Positions 62,124 through 64,000 of a stretch of 64,000 nucleotides of DNA are shown piece after piece. Position 1 is the stretch's first letter, and the number at the start of each line of letters is the position of its first letter. The position numbers and the translations under genes are program-made. Origin of the DNA: Chitinophaga ginsengisegetis. GTDB lineage: Bacteria > Bacteroidota > Bacteroidia > Chitinophagales > Chitinophagaceae. A model generated the notes under the pieces. It saw only the letters and a program-made list of their open reading frames with translations. It did not search any database and was not told the origin of the DNA. The DNA lies in contig NZ_FUZZ01000004.1 of NCBI RefSeq assembly GCF_900168065.1, positions 310,001-374,000 of the forward strand, in the 5' to 3' direction.

Positions 62124-62899
62124 TTGACTATTTACCACTACACAGTTATGTTGTTTTTACTTATTGCTGGATGTTTACCGGCATTGGCGCAGGCATCTAC
62201 CTGTTACGCAGGGAAGCGCCCTACGGCCGCTACAGCAGCGACAAATGGGGTCCCATGATCTCCAATAAACTGGCCTGGCTGCTGATGGAAGCCACCGTGC
62301 TGGTTTCCTTCCTCATATGGATCCCACTGTGTACTTTTCAATGGCGTTCCCCCGCCGGCGTTATGATCTTTCTTTTCCTGCTGCATTACGTACACCGGAG
62401 TTTCGTATATCCGTTCATGATACGTACCAAAGGCAAAAAAATGCCGGTGGTGATTATGCTGTCGGGCATGCTGTTTAATACAGTGAATGGTTCCCTGCTG
62501 GGCATCTGGTTTGCCGCCATTGAACATTACCCCAACAACGCGTTTATTTCCTGGTATTACACGCCGCCGTTTATAATTGGTACGTTTTTATTCCTGGCAG
62601 GTATGGGTATCAACTGGTGGTCCGATTACCAGCTGATAGGCCTGAGAAAAAAACATGAAACCGGTTATAAGATACCGCAGGCCGGGCTTTTCAAATATAT
62701 CTCCTCTCCCAACCTGGCAGGGGAAATCATAGAATGGGGAGGCTACGCATTGCTTACCTGGAGCCTGCCGGGGCTGGCCTTCTTTATCTGGACCTGCGCC
62801 AACCTCCTGCCCCGTGCAATGGCTAACCATCGCTGGTATCAGCAACAATTCCCGGAATACCCGGCCAACAGAAAAGCATTACTTCCTTTTATCTGGTAA
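62120..62899 (+). CDS. Steroid 5-alpha-reductase-like membrane enzyme
   Basis: Integral membrane oxidoreductase of 259 residues, about six helices. The C-terminal region carries the 3-oxo-5-alpha-steroid 4-dehydrogenase family pattern 'GLRKKHETGYKIPQAGLFKY', 'ISSPNLAGEIIEWGGYALL' and 'NHRWYQQQFPEYPANRKALL'. It uses NADPH to reduce an enone double bond in a steroid or polyprenoid. The ATG at 62120 overlaps the preceding stop by four bases; the longer frame from 62093 is unlikely. Acting next to a 3-beta-HSD-like enzyme makes a two-step steroid-like reduction plausible. Confidence 0.88.
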   Translation: MIDYLPLHSYVVFTYCWMFTGIGAGIYLLRREAPYGRYSSDKWGPMISNKLAWLLMEATVLVSFLIWIPLCTFQWRSPAGVMIFLFLLHYVHRSFVYPFMIRTKGKKMPVVIMLSGMLFNTVNGSLLGIWFAAIEHYPNNAFISWYYTPPFIIGTFLFLAGMGINWWSDYQLIGLRKKHETGYKIPQAGLFKYISSPNLAGEIIEWGGYALLTWSLPGLAFFIWTCANLLPRAMANHRWYQQQFPEYPANRKALLPFIW

Positions 62900-62909
62900 C
62901 AACACGCAT

Positions 62910-64000
62910 ATGGCAAAGAAGTATAGTCAGTTTAAAGCAGCATTGGTGATGGCAAAAGCAAGCCTCATCGCCACCCTGCGAAGCCCTACTTCGGTTGTAT
63001 TTGCACTCCTGTTCCCGGTTATTTTTGTTACGGTTTTTGGCGCCATGGTAGACAGCACCGCCGTGAAAGTAAAGATCCGGCTATCGCCCCACAGCGACAG
63101 CTCCGGCCCGATGTATGCAGCCATTAAAGCCATCAGTATCTTCGACCTTTCCTATGGCAGCGATTCGGCAGCGATGCTGTCGGATCTGAAAAAAGGAAGG
63201 ATTGCCGGCGTCCTCTATCTTCATACACCCACCGTGATAAACGGCCAGCCGCAATTCCGGACGGACCTGCTGGGGAGCAGCGCGGTGGCAGATAAAATGC
63301 CGCTCATCCAGGCGGCACTGCAGGAAGCCGCCAGCCGGGTAAACCAACGCATCCTGCCGGATCAACCTGCCCCCGCTGCTATCCATGTAGTGAACATTCC
63401 CGGCCGCGTATACCGCCAGATAGATTTTATTTTACCGGGACAACTGGGTTTTTCCCTGCTCATGGCGGGCGTATTCAGCTCTGCATTCCTGTTGTTTAAC
63501 CTCCGGCACACGCTCGTACTGAAACGCATATACGTAACGCCGGTGAGCCGTGCGGCTATACTATTGGGAGAAATGCTCAGCCGCTTATTATTCCAGATCA
63601 TCTGCTTTATTATTATCACCGCACTGGGATATTTTGCATTTCAGTTTACGCTGGTAAACGGGTTTCTCACGTTTATGGAAATGCTGCTGTTATCTGTTTT
63701 TGGATTGGTGATTTTTATGGGCATCGGTTTTATTATCAGCGGCATGATCCGCAATGAAAGCTCTATTGCGCCGGTAGCCAACACACTCACCGTACCACAG
63801 ATATTACTGTGCGGTTTATTTTTCCCGATAGATAATTACCCGGTGTGGTTACGCACTTTTTGTGAACTGTTACCACTTACTTTTTTTGTAGACGGGTTAC
63901 GGAAAATTGCTTTTGAAGGTTTGCATATCTGGCAGATACCGCTGCAACTGGCGGGCCTGATCGTATGGGGTATACTGATTGCGGTATTATCGATCCGGTC
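62910..64000 (+). CDS. ABC-2-type permease (partial, runs off the window)
   Basis: Inner-membrane ABC-2 permease. From the ATG at 62910 ('MAKKYSQFKAALVMAKASLI') the frame stays open to the last base. One helix ('FALLFPVIFVTVFGAMV'), a periplasmic domain, then a run of hydrophobic helices ('LLFQIICFIIITALGYFAF') and the ABC-2 motif 'FFPIDNYPVWLRTFCELLPL'. It is 10 bases after the reductase gene, so it belongs to the same operon. Its ATPase should lie further on. Confidence 0.88.
   Translation, partial: MAKKYSQFKAALVMAKASLIATLRSPTSVVFALLFPVIFVTVFGAMVDSTAVKVKIRLSPHSDSSGPMYAAIKAISIFDLSYGSDSAAMLSDLKKGRIAGVLYLHTPTVINGQPQFRTDLLGSSAVADKMPLIQAALQEAASRVNQRILPDQPAPAAIHVVNIPGRVYRQIDFILPGQLGFSLLMAGVFSSAFLLFNLRHTLVLKRIYVTPVSRAAILLGEMLSRLLFQIICFIIITALGYFAFQFTLVNGFLTFMEMLLLSVFGLVIFMGIGFIISGMIRNESSIAPVANTLTVPQILLCGLFFPIDNYPVWLRTFCELLPLTFFVDGLRKIAFEGLHIWQIPLQLAGLIVWGILIAVLSIR

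Overview
The window reads as chromosome from a Bacteroidota soil-type bacterium, most likely Chitinophaga or a close member of the Chitinophagaceae. The signs are SusC/SusD pairs, an ECF sigma/FecR/SusC trio with an STN domain, DUF4249 and DUF4974 proteins, many lipoproteins, AraC and LytTR regulators, and promoters that fit the Bacteroidota pattern (-7 TAnnTTTG, -33 TTG) rather than the sigma70 consensus. I found no rRNA, tRNA, CRISPR array, transposase or phage gene. The genus is inferred from family content, not from a marker gene.

Layout. 1-4.3 kb: sigma factor, FecR anti-sigma factor and a truncated SusC transducer. 4.6-8.6 kb: acyl-CoA ligase, DedA membrane protein and a PAP2/vanadium-haloperoxidase-type lipoprotein. 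8.7-12.7 kb: a tight seven-gene operon of uncharacterised membrane, zinc-ribbon and SPFH/SHOCT proteins, divergent from a TPR regulator. 14.8-15.2 kb: a gene-free stretch with eleven tandem 11-bp repeats and a long hairpin. 15.2-17 kb: AraC plus SDR module. 17.2-28.2 kb: RND efflux operon, LytS/LytTR-type two-component system, and a TonB receptor with a DUF4249 lipoprotein. 28.2-34.1 kb: GT1 glycosyltransferase, esterase, GH11-like xylanase, lipoprotein, and a second AraC plus SDR module. 34.2-39.3 kb: EmrAB/TolC-type exporter with a divergent AraC regulator. 39.3-42.6 kb: P-loop protein, serine hydrolase, GNAT/MarR pair. 43.9-50.6 kb: SusC-SusD-CocE-type hydrolase operon. 51-60 kb: FtsX-type ABC permease and mostly single-gene housekeeping or envelope functions. 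60.2-64 kb: AraC regulator divergent from an epimerase, a steroid-5-alpha-reductase-like membrane enzyme and an ABC-2 permease that runs off the window.

The strongest unlisted signal is regulatory. Three promoters between 22.7 and 24.9 kb each carry two direct repeats of a TTTSGTATAAAA-like box exactly 21 bp apart, with a TAnnTTTG-like -7 element 33-35 bp beyond the proximal box. They sit before the tolC-adaptor-RND efflux operon, the histidine kinase/LytTR regulator operon and the TonB receptor/DUF4249 operon. A 21-bp direct repeat is what LytTR regulators bind, so these three transcripts probably form one local regulon: a self-regulated sensor system that drives an outer-membrane receptor and a tripartite pump together.

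Base composition changes along the window. Hand-counted 60-base rows give 32-42% G+C in sampled rows between about 19 and 41.4 kb, against 53-58% in rows at 16.2, 41.8 and 49.1 kb. The efflux/sensor/glycosyltransferase stretch therefore looks compositionally distinct and may have been acquired.
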